A stretch of DNA of 64,000 bases from an uncultured Pelagibacteraceae bacterium (GCA_902530455.1 CACAAD010000002.1:1-64000); one strand, 5' to 3'. Numbered from the stretch's first letter, positions 27,563 through 37,307 are shown. Program-made: numbers and translations. Notes: generated by a model from the sequence alone, not told the origin.

Positions 27563-27975
27563 TTACGTCTCGACAAATATAATTTTTTAAAATCTACTTC
27601 TTGGTCAATCTTGATTTCTTTGAAACCCGAATTCTCAAAAATAAAAATAAAAACCTTTCTAAGTTCTGGATATATTTTATTTGGTATTTCTATTAGTATA
27701 ATTTCCTCTAATTTTTTTTTATCGGTTAGGTTTTTATCTAACTCAACTATAGTAGAGTAGGTAGCAAGTGCGTTAATTTTGTCTAAATTTTCATCTTTTG
27801 ACTCCAAAACTAGCGTGGTTTGCACTTCTATAATATTATCTTTGAAATTATTACTTTTAATGTCTATTTTAAATTTATAATTTGAGATATCTTTAGTAAG
27901 TGAAAAAAACTTATCTGGTTTGGAAATATAAAAGTCGAGTTTTTTTATATATCTAGCGATTATTTTATAGCTCAT
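27559..27975 (-). CDS. secB: Protein-export chaperone SecB
   Basis: A 138-residue cytosolic tetrameric chaperone that keeps preproteins unfolded for SecA. The opening IIARYIKKLDFYISKP, the central beta strands with IEVQTTLVLES and the NALATYSTIVEL segment match the family, as does a late YPELRKVFIFIFENSGF. Alphaproteobacterial SecB is about 150-160 residues. The ORF track begins 5 codons earlier on a TTG; I prefer the internal ATG giving MSYKIIARY. That choice overlaps the fxsA end by 11 bp instead of 26. Confidence 0.9.
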   Translation of the reverse strand: MSYKIIARYIKKLDFYISKPDKFFSLTKDISNYKFKIDIKSNNFKDNIIEVQTTLVLESKDENLDKINALATYSTIVELDKNLTDKKKLEEIILIEIPNKIYPELRKVFIFIFENSGFKEIKIDQEVDFKKLYLSRRN

Positions 27976-28378
27976 CTTTTTTTTCTTCAATTATTTCAGC
28001 TTCAATTGTTTTATCCTCTTTTGTTTGGTTTTTATTTTTTTTTATAATTGGATAAAGAAAAAGTTTTCTGGTCACTGGAATTAATAATAAAAAACCCATT
28101 GTATCAGTAAAAAATCCTGGAATAATTAGCAACACAGCAGCTATTGCGATTGATGCCCCAGACAGCATCTCGTAAATTGGTAGCTTGTTTTGATAAATGT
28201 TTATAAATCCGGACTTTATGGTCTTTACACCCTCAATTCTTGCAAAATAAACACCAACTATGGCCGTAAAAATTATTAATAAAATCGTATTTATTGCCCC
28301 AATATTCTCCCCAATTTTAATAAATAGCAATATTTCTATTATTGGTATGGCTATAATTGATATTAGTATTGTGTTCAT
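27965..28378 (-). CDS. fxsA: FxsA family membrane protein
   Basis: A 137-residue inner-membrane protein with three to four helices (about residues 5-20, 28-45 and 72-100) and a charged cytosolic tail ending KKDEL. The conserved ARIEGVKTIKS loop followed by EMLSGASIAIAAVLLIIPGFFTDTMGFLLLIP identifies FxsA, named for suppression of phage T7 exclusion when overexpressed. Its normal role is unknown. It is the upstream partner of secB on the minus strand and diverges from the Tim44-like gene over 44 bp, a common alphaproteobacterial arrangement. Confidence 0.93.
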   Translation of the reverse strand: MNTILISIIAIPIIEILLFIKIGENIGAINTILLIIFTAIVGVYFARIEGVKTIKSGFINIYQNKLPIYEMLSGASIAIAAVLLIIPGFFTDTMGFLLLIPVTRKLFLYPIIKKNKNQTKEDKTIEAEIIEEKKDEL

Positions 28379-28422
28379 TTGTCTGATACAAAAATATATT
28401 AATAATGTATATTTAGCAAATT

Positions 28423-29031
28423 ATGAGTAGCAACTTTGGGTATATAGATATTATTTTACTGGCTATGATAGCTGGTTTTATCATTCTAAGATTGAGAAGT
28501 ATCTTAGGTAGAAAAACTGGCCATGAAGATAAAGTTTATCCTAGATTTTCTGAAAAAAAATTTGAAGAATTTCGAAATCAGCAAGAAGTTAAATTTAAAA
28601 AGAAAAATTCAAATGAATTAAAAGGCGAAGAAAAAGAAAAATTCATTAAAGGCGCTGAAATTGCTTACGAAACCATTATTACAGCCTTTGCAAAAGGTGA
28701 CAAAAAGAGTTTAAAAGGTCTCTTAACGCCAAGAATGGCCACAAATTTTAATCAAGCCATTTCTGATAGAGAAGATAAAGGCATAAAGTCAGAGTTAACA
28801 TTTATAGGCATGAAAGAGTCTAACCTTGAGAAATTTGAGAAGGTTCAAGATAATATTTTTGCTACAGTTAAATTCGTATCTGATATAATCTCAGTTAAAA
28901 AAGATAAAAGCAATAATGTTTTAGAAGGAAATCCTGATCGAATAAAAACCGTAACCGATCATTGGAAGTTTTCTAAGAAAGAGACAAGTGACAGTCCTAA
29001 TTGGTACTTAGCCGAAATATTGCCTAAGTGA
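28423..29031 (+). CDS. Tim44-like domain protein
   Basis: A 202-residue protein with one N-terminal membrane helix (about residues 8-24) followed by a basic linker and a C-terminal Tim44-like domain: FIKGAEIAYETIITAFAKGDKKSLKGLLTPRM, then paired beta strands and a closing WYLAEILP. Bacterial members are relatives of mitochondrial Tim44 and are thought to be membrane-associated, but their partner is unsettled. Being next to secB and fxsA is suggestive of a role in membrane protein handling, which is inference. It overlaps the Smr gene by 4 bp. Confidence 0.9.
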   Translation: MSSNFGYIDIILLAMIAGFIILRLRSILGRKTGHEDKVYPRFSEKKFEEFRNQQEVKFKKKNSNELKGEEKEKFIKGAEIAYETIITAFAKGDKKSLKGLLTPRMATNFNQAISDREDKGIKSELTFIGMKESNLEKFEKVQDNIFATVKFVSDIISVKKDKSNNVLEGNPDRIKTVTDHWKFSKKETSDSPNWYLAEILPK

Positions 29032-29441
29032 AGAAAAAAAAACATCTATCAAAAAAAGACAAACAAGATTGGCAAAACTTTTTAAGAGACACATCTCATG
29101 TGCCCGACAAAGATCAAAAAAATAGAGTTGATAAAGTAACCAGTAAATTTCGATTTGACTTACACGGCTTAACTTTGGACGAAGCTAATAAAAAAGTTAA
29201 AGAAATCATTAAATCATGTTGTGAAAGAAATTTTAGAGAAATACTTTTAATTACAGGCAAAGGATTGCATTCAAATCAAAATGATGTGTATAAATCTTCA
29301 GACTTAAGTAAATTAAGATTCTCTGTCCCGGAATTCATTAATTCAGACCCAGAAATTTCTAAATTAATTCAATCAATTGTTAATCCTCCACAAAATGAAG
29401 GTGGCGAAGGCGCATTACTTATCAAGTTGAAAAAGTTATAA
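29028..29441 (+). CDS. Smr domain protein
   Basis: A 137-residue protein starting on GTG that overlaps the Tim44-like stop (GTGA). A basic N-terminal third of about 45 residues precedes the Smr domain, with [19 protein letters not shown] (the conserved D-L-H-G), [11 protein letters not shown] (the T-G-x-G motif) and the closing [12 protein letters not shown]. Smr domains nick branched or structured nucleic acids and occur as MutS2 tails or alone. Its stop overlaps the hslU stop by 6 bp. Substrate unknown. Confidence 0.9.
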   Translation: MKKKKHLSKKDKQDWQNFLRDTSHVPDKDQKNRVDKVTSKFRFDLHGLTLDEANKKVKEIIKSCCERNFREILLITGKGLHSNQNDVYKSSDLSKLRFSVPEFINSDPEISKLIQSIVNPPQNEGGEGALLIKLKKL

Positions 29442-30815
29442 AATAAATTTTGAAAGATCTGTATCTTTTACAAGGTTCCCTAAGTTTTTTTGAACGAATT
29501 CTTTATCAACTATTATTTTTTCTCCAGCTCTATCAGTAGCGTTAAAGCTAATATCATCTAAAACTTTTTCAATAATTGTGTGTAATCTTCTTGCTCCGAT
29601 ATTCTCTATTGAGGAATTTACCTCAGTAGAAATCTTGGCAAGCATCTCAATACCGTCATCTTTAAATTCCAGATCTACATTTTCTGTTTTTAAAAGAGCT
29701 TTATACTGTTTAATTAAACTGTTATCTGGCTCTTTTAATATTCTAATAAAGTCTTTTTCATTTAAAGCACTTAATTCGACTCTAATTGGTAGTCTTCCTT
29801 GTAATTCTGGTAACAAGTCAGAAGGCTTCGCAAGTTGAAAAGCTCCAGAAGCAATAAATAGAATATGATCTGTTTTTATTGGACCATGTTTTGTATTTAC
29901 AGTTGTTCCTTCTATAAGTGGAAGAAGGTCTCTTTGCACGCCTTCCCTTGAAACGTCTCCTCCAATTCTATCACCTCTAGCAGAAACTTTATCAATTTCA
30001 TCAAGAAAAACTATACCATTATCTTCTGTTGATTTTTTTGCCTCTTGTACAATCTTATCCTCTTCAATCATTTTATCAGACTCTTGAGCGACTAAAATTT
30101 CATGGGACTCTTTTACGGTCATCTTCTTTTTCTTGCCTTTTTTGTTACCCATTGACTTACCTAAAATTTCCCCGATATTTACCATTCCAACATTTGCACC
30201 TGGCATTCCCGGGATTTCAAAACTAGGCATTGATGAAGTATTGTCCATTACTTCGATTTCAATTTGATTATTATCCAAGTCACCACTTCTCAGTCTTTTT
30301 CTGAAGCTTTCTCTAGTAGCAACAGAAGCTTTATTCCCAACCAGCGCATCCAAAACTTTATCCTCTGCCAATAATTGAGCTTTTGCGTTAACCTCTTTTC
30401 TTTGTTTCTCTCGCTCCATCGCTATCGCAATTTCGACTAGATCTCTGATAATCTGTTCAACATCTCTTCCAACGTACCCTACTTCAGTAAATCTAGTTGC
30501 CTCCACTTTAATAAATGGAGCTTCCGCTAATTTTGATAATCTTCTAGAAATTTCAGTTTTTCCGACTCCAGTTGGACCTATCATTAGTATATTTTTAGGT
30601 AAAACTTCATCCTTCATTTCATCTGATAGCGCTTGTCTTCTCCATCTGTTTCTTAAGGCAACCGCAACAGCTTTTTTAGCTTCCTTTTGACCGATAACAT
30701 ATCTATCCAATTCAGAAACTATTTCACGAGGAGATAAAGCACTTACTCTACTTTGTTCTGTTTTTCCTTTATCTTTTACAAGATTTAAGTTTGTAACTTT
30801 TTTTGATCCAGACAT
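29436..30815 (-). CDS. hslU: HslU, ATPase subunit of the HslVU protease
   Basis: A 459-residue AAA+ unfoldase that feeds HslV. The body opens [17 protein letters not shown], with Walker [10 protein letters not shown] and Walker B VFLDEIDK, and ends in the conserved tail DLSKFIL that docks into HslV. The ORF track start at 30905 would overlap hslV by 89 bp. I chose the ATG at 30815, one base after the hslV stop, giving [10 protein letters not shown]. This still leaves about 24 residues more than E. coli HslU before the conserved start. The I-domain carries a basic KKGKKKK patch. Confidence 0.95.
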   Translation of the reverse strand: MSGSKKVTNLNLVKDKGKTEQSRVSALSPREIVSELDRYVIGQKEAKKAVAVALRNRWRRQALSDEMKDEVLPKNILMIGPTGVGKTEISRRLSKLAEAPFIKVEATRFTEVGYVGRDVEQIIRDLVEIAIAMEREKQRKEVNAKAQLLAEDKVLDALVGNKASVATRESFRKRLRSGDLDNNQIEIEVMDNTSSMPSFEIPGMPGANVGMVNIGEILGKSMGNKKGKKKKMTVKESHEILVAQESDKMIEEDKIVQEAKKSTEDNGIVFLDEIDKVSARGDRIGGDVSREGVQRDLLPLIEGTTVNTKHGPIKTDHILFIASGAFQLAKPSDLLPELQGRLPIRVELSALNEKDFIRILKEPDNSLIKQYKALLKTENVDLEFKDDGIEMLAKISTEVNSSIENIGARRLHTIIEKVLDDISFNATDRAGEKIIVDKEFVQKNLGNLVKDTDLSKFIL

Positions 30816-30816
30816 C

Positions 30817-31356
30817 TTATAATCTTTCCATTGTAATATTGTTATTTGTAAAAACGCAAATTTCCGATGCAACTTTAATGGCTTTCTTCGCAATTTCCTC
30901 TGCACTCATATCTGTTTCCATCAATACTTTTGCAGCTGCTAAAGCATAATTTCCCCCCGAACCGATTCCAATAATTCCATCCTCTGGTTCTAAAACATCC
31001 CCTGTACCTGAAATTATAAAACTTTTTTCCTTATCAGCTACCGCCATTAACGCTTCTAATCTTCTTAAGTATTTGTCACTTCTCCAATCCTTAGCTAACT
31101 CCACAGCCGCTCTAGAAAGATTTCCCGCATGTTTCTCAAGTTTAGCCTCCAATCTTTCAAATAATGTAAGTGCATCAGCAGTAGAGCCTGCGAATCCTGC
31201 AATCACATTTCGTTTCTCAATCTTTCTGACTTTTTTTGCCTTGCTTTTAAGCACAGTATTACCGAGGCTTACTTGACCATCTCCTACCACAATAGTTTCA
31301 TTATTCTTCCTCAAAAGAACAATCGTGGTTCCATGCCATTTTTCAGCTGTATTCAT
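30817..31356 (-). CDS. hslV: HslV, peptidase subunit of the HslVU protease
   Basis: A 179-residue Ntn-hydrolase of the proteasome beta type. The propeptide is removed to expose the catalytic Thr at residue 10, in WHGTTI; the following VGDGQVSLG and [12 protein letters not shown] motifs are conserved, as is [13 protein letters not shown]. Length is standard. It sits 1 bp upstream of hslU and is divergent from hisB over 103 bp. Heat-shock control is expected for this pair, and a weak sigma-32-like match is present upstream. Confidence 0.96.
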   Translation of the reverse strand: MNTAEKWHGTTIVLLRKNNETIVVGDGQVSLGNTVLKSKAKKVRKIEKRNVIAGFAGSTADALTLFERLEAKLEKHAGNLSRAAVELAKDWRSDKYLRRLEALMAVADKEKSFIISGTGDVLEPEDGIIGIGSGGNYALAAAKVLMETDMSAEEIAKKAIKVASEICVFTNNNITMERL

Positions 31357-31362
31357 GTTATC

Positions 31363-31392
31363 CTATGTGGAGATTAATTTTATTTCTTCAAT
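31363..31392 (-). promoter_or_regulatory. Possible sigma-32-like promoter for hslVU (weak)
   Basis: On the minus strand ATTGAAG (31386-31392) and CCACATAG (31363-31370) are 15 bp apart and partly match the RpoH elements CTTGAAA and CCCCATNT. The predicted transcription start would fall almost on the hslV ATG, giving a nearly leaderless mRNA. That and the mismatches make this a weak call. Confidence 0.25.
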
Positions 31393-31459
31393 AGACATTT
31401 CGTGTTTATTGATAAAAAGTCCAATTATATATATATCATAAGGTTAATCTGCTATTTTT

Positions 31460-32050
31460 ATGAAAAGAAAAGCAAAAATATTACGAAAAACTAAAGAAAC
31501 AAGTATCTCAGTAGAAGCCAACATCGACGGCAAGGGTAAATACAATATAAAAACAGGGATAGGGTTTTTAGACCACATGCTTGAGCAATTATCAAAACAT
31601 TCTTTGATCGATTTGAATGTTAAAGCGAAAGGAGATACGCATATAGATCTCCACCACACAACAGAAGATAGCGGTATAGCTATAGGTGAAGCAATAAAAA
31701 AAGCTGCAGGTAATTTAAAAGGTATAAAAAGATATGCTTCGACCATGATACCAATGGATGAAACTTTAAGTAGAGTTTCTTTAGATGTATCAAATAGACC
31801 GTATTTAATTTGGAAAGTTGATCTTAAAGTAGAGAAACTCGGTGAAATGGATACAGAGCTTTTTAAAGAATGGTTTCAAGCCTTTTCTCAGTCTGCCGGG
31901 ATAACACTTCACGTAGAAAATCTTTATGGCGATAATAGCCATCATAAAATTGAGTCATGCTTTAAAGGATTAGCAAGGTCTCTAAAGGAAGCTTTTACAA
32001 TCGATAATAGAATAAAATCCTCTATCCCTTCCACGAAGGGTACATTGTAA
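31460..32050 (+). CDS. hisB: Imidazoleglycerol-phosphate dehydratase
   Basis: A 196-residue cytosolic manganese enzyme of histidine synthesis. The two metal-binding repeats are visible as [13 protein letters not shown] preceded by DLHH (residues 68-83) and [17 protein letters not shown] near residues 158-175. The opening region has the family [15 protein letters not shown]. This is the dehydratase only, without the phosphatase domain found in E. coli HisB. It leads the hisB-hisA-hisF-hisE group, 12 bp before hisA. The hisH gene usually found here is absent. Confidence 0.97.
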   Translation: MKRKAKILRKTKETSISVEANIDGKGKYNIKTGIGFLDHMLEQLSKHSLIDLNVKAKGDTHIDLHHTTEDSGIAIGEAIKKAAGNLKGIKRYASTMIPMDETLSRVSLDVSNRPYLIWKVDLKVEKLGEMDTELFKEWFQAFSQSAGITLHVENLYGDNSHHKIESCFKGLARSLKEAFTIDNRIKSSIPSTKGTL

Positions 32051-32062
32051 GCTCGTTTAAAT

Positions 32063-32773
32063 ATGAACATATTTCCAGCTATTGATCTTAGAAATCAAAA
32101 ATGTGTAAGATTAACTAAAGGAAAATTTTCAAGCGAAAAAGTTTACAATGAAGATCCAATTCACCAAGCAGAAATATTTTACGAAAATGGTTTAAAATAT
32201 TTACATATCGTTGATTTAGATGGTGCATTAGCAGGCGAACCAAAGAATTTTAATATTATTAAAACTATAATAAAAAAATTTAAATTAAAAGTTCAAGTTG
32301 GGGGTGGAATCAGAAATGAAGAAAGCATAAAAAAATTGGTTGATATTGGTGCTGATAAAATTATCTTAGGCACAGCTGCAATAAAAAACGACAATTTTTT
32401 AAAAAGGAGCTGTGAAAAATACACAAATTCTATAGCTCTAGCTTTAGACGTAAGATTTAATAAGATCGCTATATCTGGATGGACAGACCAAACAGATCTT
32501 AACGTGGTAGATTATTTAGAAAAAGTTAAAAATTACGGTGTTGCTAGAGTAATTTATACAGATATCAATAAAGACGGTACAAACGAAGGGCCTAATTTTG
32601 TAGATACTTATAAACTTGCTGAAAGATTTAATATTCCTTTTGTAATTTCTGGAGGCATCAGCTCAATGGATGATATTAAAAGATTAATAAAAGAAAAAAA
32701 AATTGAGGGAATAATAATTGGTAAAGCAATTTATGAAAATAAAATTGATCTCTCAATACTAGGAAAAATTTAA
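32063..32773 (+). CDS. hisA: Phosphoribosylformimino-AICAR ribotide isomerase
   Basis: A 236-residue TIM-barrel isomerase opening the ribose of ProFAR in histidine synthesis. The opening [17 protein letters not shown] holds the general base Asp8, the VQVGGGIR and ILGTAAI phosphate-binding strands follow, and the second catalytic Asp is in [14 protein letters not shown] (about residue 128). Late FVISGGIS completes the barrel. Spacing to hisB is 12 bp and its stop overlaps the hisF ATG by one base. Confidence 0.96.
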   Translation: MNIFPAIDLRNQKCVRLTKGKFSSEKVYNEDPIHQAEIFYENGLKYLHIVDLDGALAGEPKNFNIIKTIIKKFKLKVQVGGGIRNEESIKKLVDIGADKIILGTAAIKNDNFLKRSCEKYTNSIALALDVRFNKIAISGWTDQTDLNVVDYLEKVKNYGVARVIYTDINKDGTNEGPNFVDTYKLAERFNIPFVISGGISSMDDIKRLIKEKKIEGIIIGKAIYENKIDLSILGKI

Positions 32774-33531
32774 TGTCTAATATAAGAATTATACCCTGTT
32801 TGGATGTAGATAATGGCAGAGTTGTAAAAGGAGTAAATTTTGTTGATCTTACTGATGCTGGAGATCCAGTAGAACAGGCCAAACTTTATTATGAGGGTGG
32901 AGCTGATGAAATATGTTTCTTAGATATAACCGCTTCTCACGAAAAAAGAAAAGCAATGCTTGAAGTTATAAAAAAAACCACTCAAAATTGTTTTATCCCA
33001 ATTACTGTTGGAGGAGGAGTAAGTAATTTAGAAGATATAAACAATTTACTTTTATCTGGCGCAGATAAAGTATCAATTAATACCGCGGCTGTAAAAAATA
33101 TGAACTTTATTAAAGAAGCATCAAAAAAGTTTGGTGCACAATGCATAGTTGTTGCGGTTGATGCAAAAAAAGTATCAGAGAAAAAATGGGAAATTTTTAC
33201 ACATGGAGGAAGAAAAAAAACTGGTCTAGATGCTATAGAGTATGCAAAAACTGCCCAAGCTAATGGTGCTGGTGAAATTTTACTAACCTCAATGGATAAA
33301 GATGGCACCAAGTCAGGGTATGATCTTAGTTTGCTTAAAGAGATTACATCTTCTTTATCAATACCAGTAATTGCTTCTGGAGGAGTTGGAAATTTAAATC
33401 ATCTATACGAAGGAGTAAAAAAAGGCGGAGCTAGCGCGTTATTAGCAGCTTCTATTTTCCATTTTGGGGAATTATCTATAAGAGAAGTAAAGGATTATTT
33501 AAAATCAAAGAATATTCCAGTAAGGTTATAA
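32773..33531 (+). CDS. hisF: Imidazole glycerol phosphate synthase, cyclase subunit
   Basis: A 252-residue TIM-barrel cyclase that uses ammonia from its glutaminase partner HisH to form imidazole glycerol phosphate and AICAR. The catalytic Asp11 is in [14 protein letters not shown] and the second is in VVAVDAKK (about residue 130). ITVGGGVSN, the DGTKSGYD loop and IASGGVG are intact. Length is normal. AICAR made here feeds PurH. The partner hisH is not adjacent, which is unusual. Confidence 0.96.
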   Translation: MSNIRIIPCLDVDNGRVVKGVNFVDLTDAGDPVEQAKLYYEGGADEICFLDITASHEKRKAMLEVIKKTTQNCFIPITVGGGVSNLEDINNLLLSGADKVSINTAAVKNMNFIKEASKKFGAQCIVVAVDAKKVSEKKWEIFTHGGRKKTGLDAIEYAKTAQANGAGEILLTSMDKDGTKSGYDLSLLKEITSSLSIPVIASGGVGNLNHLYEGVKKGGASALLAASIFHFGELSIREVKDYLKSKNIPVRL

Positions 33532-33532
33532 T

Positions 33533-33805
33533 ATGCTTAAAAATTTGGAAGATTTAATAAAAACAATCAGAGATCGAAAAAATTCATTGCCCGATAAATC
33601 GTATACGAATAAACTATTAAATGATAAAAGTTTATCTGTTTCAAAAGTAAAAGAAGAATTTGCTGAGCTGATTGAGGCTGTGGAAAAAAATACAAATAAA
33701 ATTCACGAAAGTGCTGATGTGATATATCATCTTTTGGTATACTTAGAAGCCAATAACATTAAGATTGAAGATGTCATGAAAGAGTTAGAGAAAAGAAGAA
33801 AATAA
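33533..33805 (+). CDS. hisE: Phosphoribosyl-ATP pyrophosphohydrolase
   Basis: A 90-residue all-alpha NTP pyrophosphohydrolase of the MazG-like fold, removing pyrophosphate from phosphoribosyl-ATP in the second step of histidine synthesis. The metal-binding residues lie in KVKEEFAELIEAV (about residues 41-53) and ESADVIYHLLVYLE (about 61-74). It is 1 bp after hisF and overlaps the HIT gene by 1 bp. The partner hisI domain is not fused and not present here. Confidence 0.94.
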   Translation: MLKNLEDLIKTIRDRKNSLPDKSYTNKLLNDKSLSVSKVKEEFAELIEAVEKNTNKIHESADVIYHLLVYLEANNIKIEDVMKELEKRRK

Positions 33806-34161
33806 TGACTTATGATAAGAATAATATTTTTGCAAAAATTTTAAGAGGAGAAATACCTTGCAAAAAAATCTTTGAAAATGAGCATGTCTTATCTTTTCAT
33901 GACATAAATCCGCAAAAAAAAATTCATGCACTTGTTATTCCTAAAGGAGAATATATTGATTTAGATGATTTCAATAAAAAAGCTAGTGATAAGGAAATTA
34001 CTGAATTTTATAAAGCTGTAAGTCATGTTTCAAGTTTATTAGGGGCTACAGATAAAGGTTATAGGGTGCTTTCAAATATTGGTTCTGATGGAGGTCAAGA
34101 AGTTCCACACTTGCATTTTCATATATTTGCAGGAGAGAAAATCGGAAAGATGGTCGTTTAA
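33805..34161 (+). CDS. HIT family nucleotide hydrolase/transferase
   Basis: A 118-residue HINT-type protein. The opening IFAKILRGEIPCKKIFENEHVLSFHDI and the catalytic histidine triad HLHFHIF (about residues 102-108, in VPHLHFHIFAG) define the family. HINT proteins hydrolyse adenosine phosphoramidates and related purine nucleotide adducts. Its start overlaps hisE by one base; hisE followed by a HIT gene is a conserved alphaproteobacterial pairing. Physiological substrate is not known. Confidence 0.94.
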   Translation: MTYDKNNIFAKILRGEIPCKKIFENEHVLSFHDINPQKKIHALVIPKGEYIDLDDFNKKASDKEITEFYKAVSHVSSLLGATDKGYRVLSNIGSDGGQEVPHLHFHIFAGEKIGKMVV

Positions 34162-34162
34162 T

Positions 34163-34672
34163 ATGAAAAAAGTTCAAAGATATTTTTTAGATTATGAGTT
34201 TGCAAATAATCACAACATTTTAGAAATTAAAAACGAAAATTCATTAAAGATTACTCTAAATGATAAAAAAAATTATGATGTAAATAAATTTTTCTACAAG
34301 CAAATTGGAAAAGATCATTTTTGGAGAGATAGACTAGTGTGGACAAATAAACAATGGCTTAATTATACTTCTAACCAACTTTTAGATACCTGGATTCTTA
34401 AGGATAATAAAAATAATTTAATTGGATATTATGAAATTGAAAAACATGAAAACAAAGAATTTGAGTTAATAAATATGGGCGTATTGAGTGAACATAGATC
34501 TCAAGGCCATGGATCTTTTTTGTTAAATCATGTGCTTAAAAAATCTTTTGATAATAAAGCTGAAAAAGTTTGGGTTCATACTTGTTCATTAGACCATAAG
34601 TTTGCTTTAGCGAATTATTTGTCACGAGGTTTTAAATTATTTAGAAAAGAACAAATTAATTTTGTTGCCTAA
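34163..34672 (+). CDS. GNAT family N-acetyltransferase
   Basis: A 169-residue cytosolic protein with a GNAT fold in its C-terminal half: INMGVLSEHRSQGHGSFLLNHVLK contains the acetyl-CoA pyrophosphate loop R-S-Q-G-H-G (about residues 113-118), followed by KVWVHTCSLDH and a late FKLFRKEQ. The ORF track begins at 34079, inside the HIT gene; I chose the ATG 1 bp after the HIT stop (MKKVQRYF). Similar HIT-GNAT pairs occur in other Alphaproteobacteria. Acceptor substrate unknown. Confidence 0.85.
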   Translation: MKKVQRYFLDYEFANNHNILEIKNENSLKITLNDKKNYDVNKFFYKQIGKDHFWRDRLVWTNKQWLNYTSNQLLDTWILKDNKNNLIGYYEIEKHENKEFELINMGVLSEHRSQGHGSFLLNHVLKKSFDNKAEKVWVHTCSLDHKFALANYLSRGFKLFRKEQINFVA

Positions 34673-35226
34673 CCTTTAATAGGCAAAGAAAAAATTTTAT
34701 CATTAATCTTTTGATTTATTGAGGCAATCTCAATCTCAAATACTATTTGATTATTATACTGATCAGTAGAGGTCCATCCCGCTAGTAAAAATCTTTCTTT
34801 ATCAAATTTAATTAATGTTTTGACATTATTTCTATCGATAAAAATAATGTTAATATAATCGTCTATAATTGTGCTACTCTCATTAATTATTTTTATTAAT
34901 TCATTCTTATCAAGAATATTTATAAAAGTGGATTTTGATAATGGATAAAAAAGTGATTTGTCATACCTTTTTTGGGTAATTGCCATCATTTTTTTATTTA
35001 CAATAAGCTCCTTTTCATTTTTGTCTTTGTAATTACATTTTAATTTGCTTGGGAAAGCTAGAATACAGATTCCTTTTTCAATATTATCATTTGTTTTTTG
35101 AGTAAATTCAAATTCAATATTATCGATTTTGCTTAGACTATTAATAATTTTTGATTTCTCGTTCACACTAGAGTGTGTAAAAATTAAGTATAAAAAAAAA
35201 AAGATAACAACCCTTATTAATTTCAA
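34669..35226 (-). CDS. LolA-like outer-membrane lipoprotein carrier
   Basis: A 185-residue secreted protein with a signal-like hydrophobic N-terminus (residues 4-18). The body has the LolA half-barrel strand pattern: INSLSKIDNIEFEFTQKT, then a strand with FPSKLKCNYKDKNEKELIVN, and a late AGWTSTDQYNNQIVFEI segment. LolA ferries lipoproteins across the periplasm from LolCDE to the outer membrane. Location right after ftsK matches the ftsK-lolA order of many Proteobacteria. Sequence is divergent, so the specific role is inferred. Its end overlaps the GNAT gene by 4 bp. Confidence 0.8.
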   Translation of the reverse strand: MKLIRVVIFFFLYLIFTHSSVNEKSKIINSLSKIDNIEFEFTQKTNDNIEKGICILAFPSKLKCNYKDKNEKELIVNKKMMAITQKRYDKSLFYPLSKSTFINILDKNELIKIINESSTIIDDYINIIFIDRNNVKTLIKFDKERFLLAGWTSTDQYNNQIVFEIEIASINQKINDKIFSLPIKG

Positions 35227-35228
35227 AA

Positions 35229-37307
35229 TTATAACACCTCTCGTTTACCGACGTGATTTGCTTTACTCACGACACCTTTTTCTTCCATCATGTCAATAAT
35301 TCTTGCTGCTCGGTTATATCCTATTTGCAATTTTCTCTGTAAAAAAGAAGTTGATGCCTTTCCCTCGGTCTTAACAATATTTATAGCTTCGTTATAGAGT
35401 TCATCACTTTCTCCTATTAAAATATTACTATCATCTTCTGGTGAGTTTGAAACAGAAGTAATATCCTCGATATAATCAGGTTCTCCTTGAGCACGCAAAA
35501 CGCTGCTAATTTTCTCTATTTCTTTTTCAGAAACATAAGGACCATGAATTCTTATAATTCTATTTGCTGATGACATAAAAAGCATATCTCCTTTTCCTAA
35601 TAGCTGTTCTGCGCCTTGCTCTCCAAGTATGGTCCTGCTATCTATTTTTGAACTTACTTGAAAAGAAACCCGTGTTGGAAAATTTGCTTTAATGGTCCCA
35701 GTGATCACATCTACACTTGGTCTTTGAGTGGCCATAATAATATGAATTCCTGCTGCTCGTGCCATTTGAGATAACTTTTGAATGTAATTTTCAATTTCTT
35801 TTCCGGCCACTAACATAAGATCGGACATTTCATCAACTACTACAACAATATAAGGCATTTTTAATTTGTGTTTTTCATTATACCCGTCAATATTTCTCAC
35901 TCCGACTTTTGACATAAGTTTATATCTGTTGTTCATTTCTTTAACCGTCCATCCAAGAGCAGAAGTAGCTTTTTTCGCATCAGTAATAACAGGAGACAAT
36001 AAATGAGGTATTCCTTCATAAGCAGAAAGCTCAAGCATTTTAGGATCAATCAAAACCAATTTACAAAGCTCAGGACTTAATTTGTATAACAAAGATGTTA
36101 TTATAGTATTAACACAAACAGATTTACCAGAACCTGTTGTACCTGCAATTAATAAATGAGGCATTGAAGTTAAATCACCTATTATTGGAACTCCTGAAAT
36201 ACTTTTTCCTAATGCAATCGGCAATTTTAAATCACGGCCTCTAAAACGCTCATTTGATATAATTTCTCTTAAATAAACCCCTTCTCTATTTTCATTAGGT
36301 ATTTCTATCCCCACAGTATTTTTTCCTGGAATTACAGCAACCCTTGCTGATGTAGAGCTAGTATTTCTTGCTAGGTCGTCAGATAAGTTTATAATTTTTG
36401 AGACTTTAACACCAGCAGCAGGCTCGAATTCGTATAAACTTACAACTGGTCCATTGTTAATTTTTTGTATTTGTCCATTAATTCCAAAGTCTTGTAAAAT
36501 TCCTTCCATAAATTTTCCATCTGGTCTATTTTTATTCATTTCTTGCGGAGATAATTTCGAATTATTTTTCTCTAGCAAATCGATTGATGGTAATTGAAAT
36601 TTTTTTGATTTTTCCAAAGTTTTTGTCTGATCTTTAGCAAAGAAAAAACTTTGTTGAGTTTCTTTTTTTTCGTCATCCAATATATTTTCTGCCATTACTT
36701 CATTGCTTTCATTTACGACAAATTCATTTCTTTTACCAGAAGAAAATGAAAATAGCTTTAGTACAATTTTTTTAAAATTAATATCAGAGCTTAGAATAAA
36801 AAATAGCAGTGTTAAAACAACCAGAGCAAAACTTGTATACCGGTTTTCAATTAATGGCGTGTACTGGTATATAAAATTATAAACTAGTTCTCCGATAAAA
36901 CCTGAGTTACCGTTATCAAGAAGCCAAAAAGAATTATTAAATGTTATATGTAAAAATGTACATCCAAAAATTAGATACAAAGTTAAAAAGAATAATTTGT
37001 AAATTATATTTTTTAATTCTTTTTCAATTAATAATTTCAAGCCCCATGAAATTAAAGTTGCCAGTATTAAAAACGAAATTAAACCAAAACTCTGTAACAA
37101 GAAATCTGAAACCTTGCTTCCATATATGCCAAAGAAATTTTTTATATTTGAGCTAGATTCACCGTATATTATTGAAGGATCCGATGGAGAATAAGTCGCG
37201 AATGAAATAGTTAAAGCTATTCCTAATGAAATTAGGATCAATCCAATAAACTCAAAGGTTCGCTTTTTTAAAAAATTTGTTAAACTATTTAAAAAGTTTG
37301 TATTCAT
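35229..37307 (-). CDS. ftsK: DNA translocase FtsK
   Basis: A 692-residue septal motor that segregates chromosome termini and activates XerCD recombination. The N-terminal third carries four membrane helices (about residues 16-165). After a short linker comes the alpha/beta RecA-like motor, with Walker A GTTGSGKSV near residue 390 and Walker B VVVVDEMSDLM. The C-terminal winged-helix gamma domain ends ARIIDMMEEKGVVSKANHVGKREVL. It is much shorter than E. coli FtsK (1329) because the linker is minimal. It diverges from the ubiH-like gene across 33 bp. Confidence 0.96.
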   Translation of the reverse strand: MNTNFLNSLTNFLKKRTFEFIGLILISLGIALTISFATYSPSDPSIIYGESSSNIKNFFGIYGSKVSDFLLQSFGLISFLILATLISWGLKLLIEKELKNIIYKLFFLTLYLIFGCTFLHITFNNSFWLLDNGNSGFIGELVYNFIYQYTPLIENRYTSFALVVLTLLFFILSSDINFKKIVLKLFSFSSGKRNEFVVNESNEVMAENILDDEKKETQQSFFFAKDQTKTLEKSKKFQLPSIDLLEKNNSKLSPQEMNKNRPDGKFMEGILQDFGINGQIQKINNGPVVSLYEFEPAAGVKVSKIINLSDDLARNTSSTSARVAVIPGKNTVGIEIPNENREGVYLREIISNERFRGRDLKLPIALGKSISGVPIIGDLTSMPHLLIAGTTGSGKSVCVNTIITSLLYKLSPELCKLVLIDPKMLELSAYEGIPHLLSPVITDAKKATSALGWTVKEMNNRYKLMSKVGVRNIDGYNEKHKLKMPYIVVVVDEMSDLMLVAGKEIENYIQKLSQMARAAGIHIIMATQRPSVDVITGTIKANFPTRVSFQVSSKIDSRTILGEQGAEQLLGKGDMLFMSSANRIIRIHGPYVSEKEIEKISSVLRAQGEPDYIEDITSVSNSPEDDSNILIGESDELYNEAINIVKTEGKASTSFLQRKLQIGYNRAARIIDMMEEKGVVSKANHVGKREVL

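Noticed and set aside
29436-30905. Longer hslU start from the ORF track
   Set aside because: Would overlap hslV by 89 bp and add 30 residues unlike any HslU. The ATG at 30815 follows the hslV stop by 1 bp.
34079-34162. Longer GNAT start from the ORF track
   Set aside because: The extra residues are an out-of-frame reading of the HIT gene. An ATG 1 bp after the HIT stop fits better.
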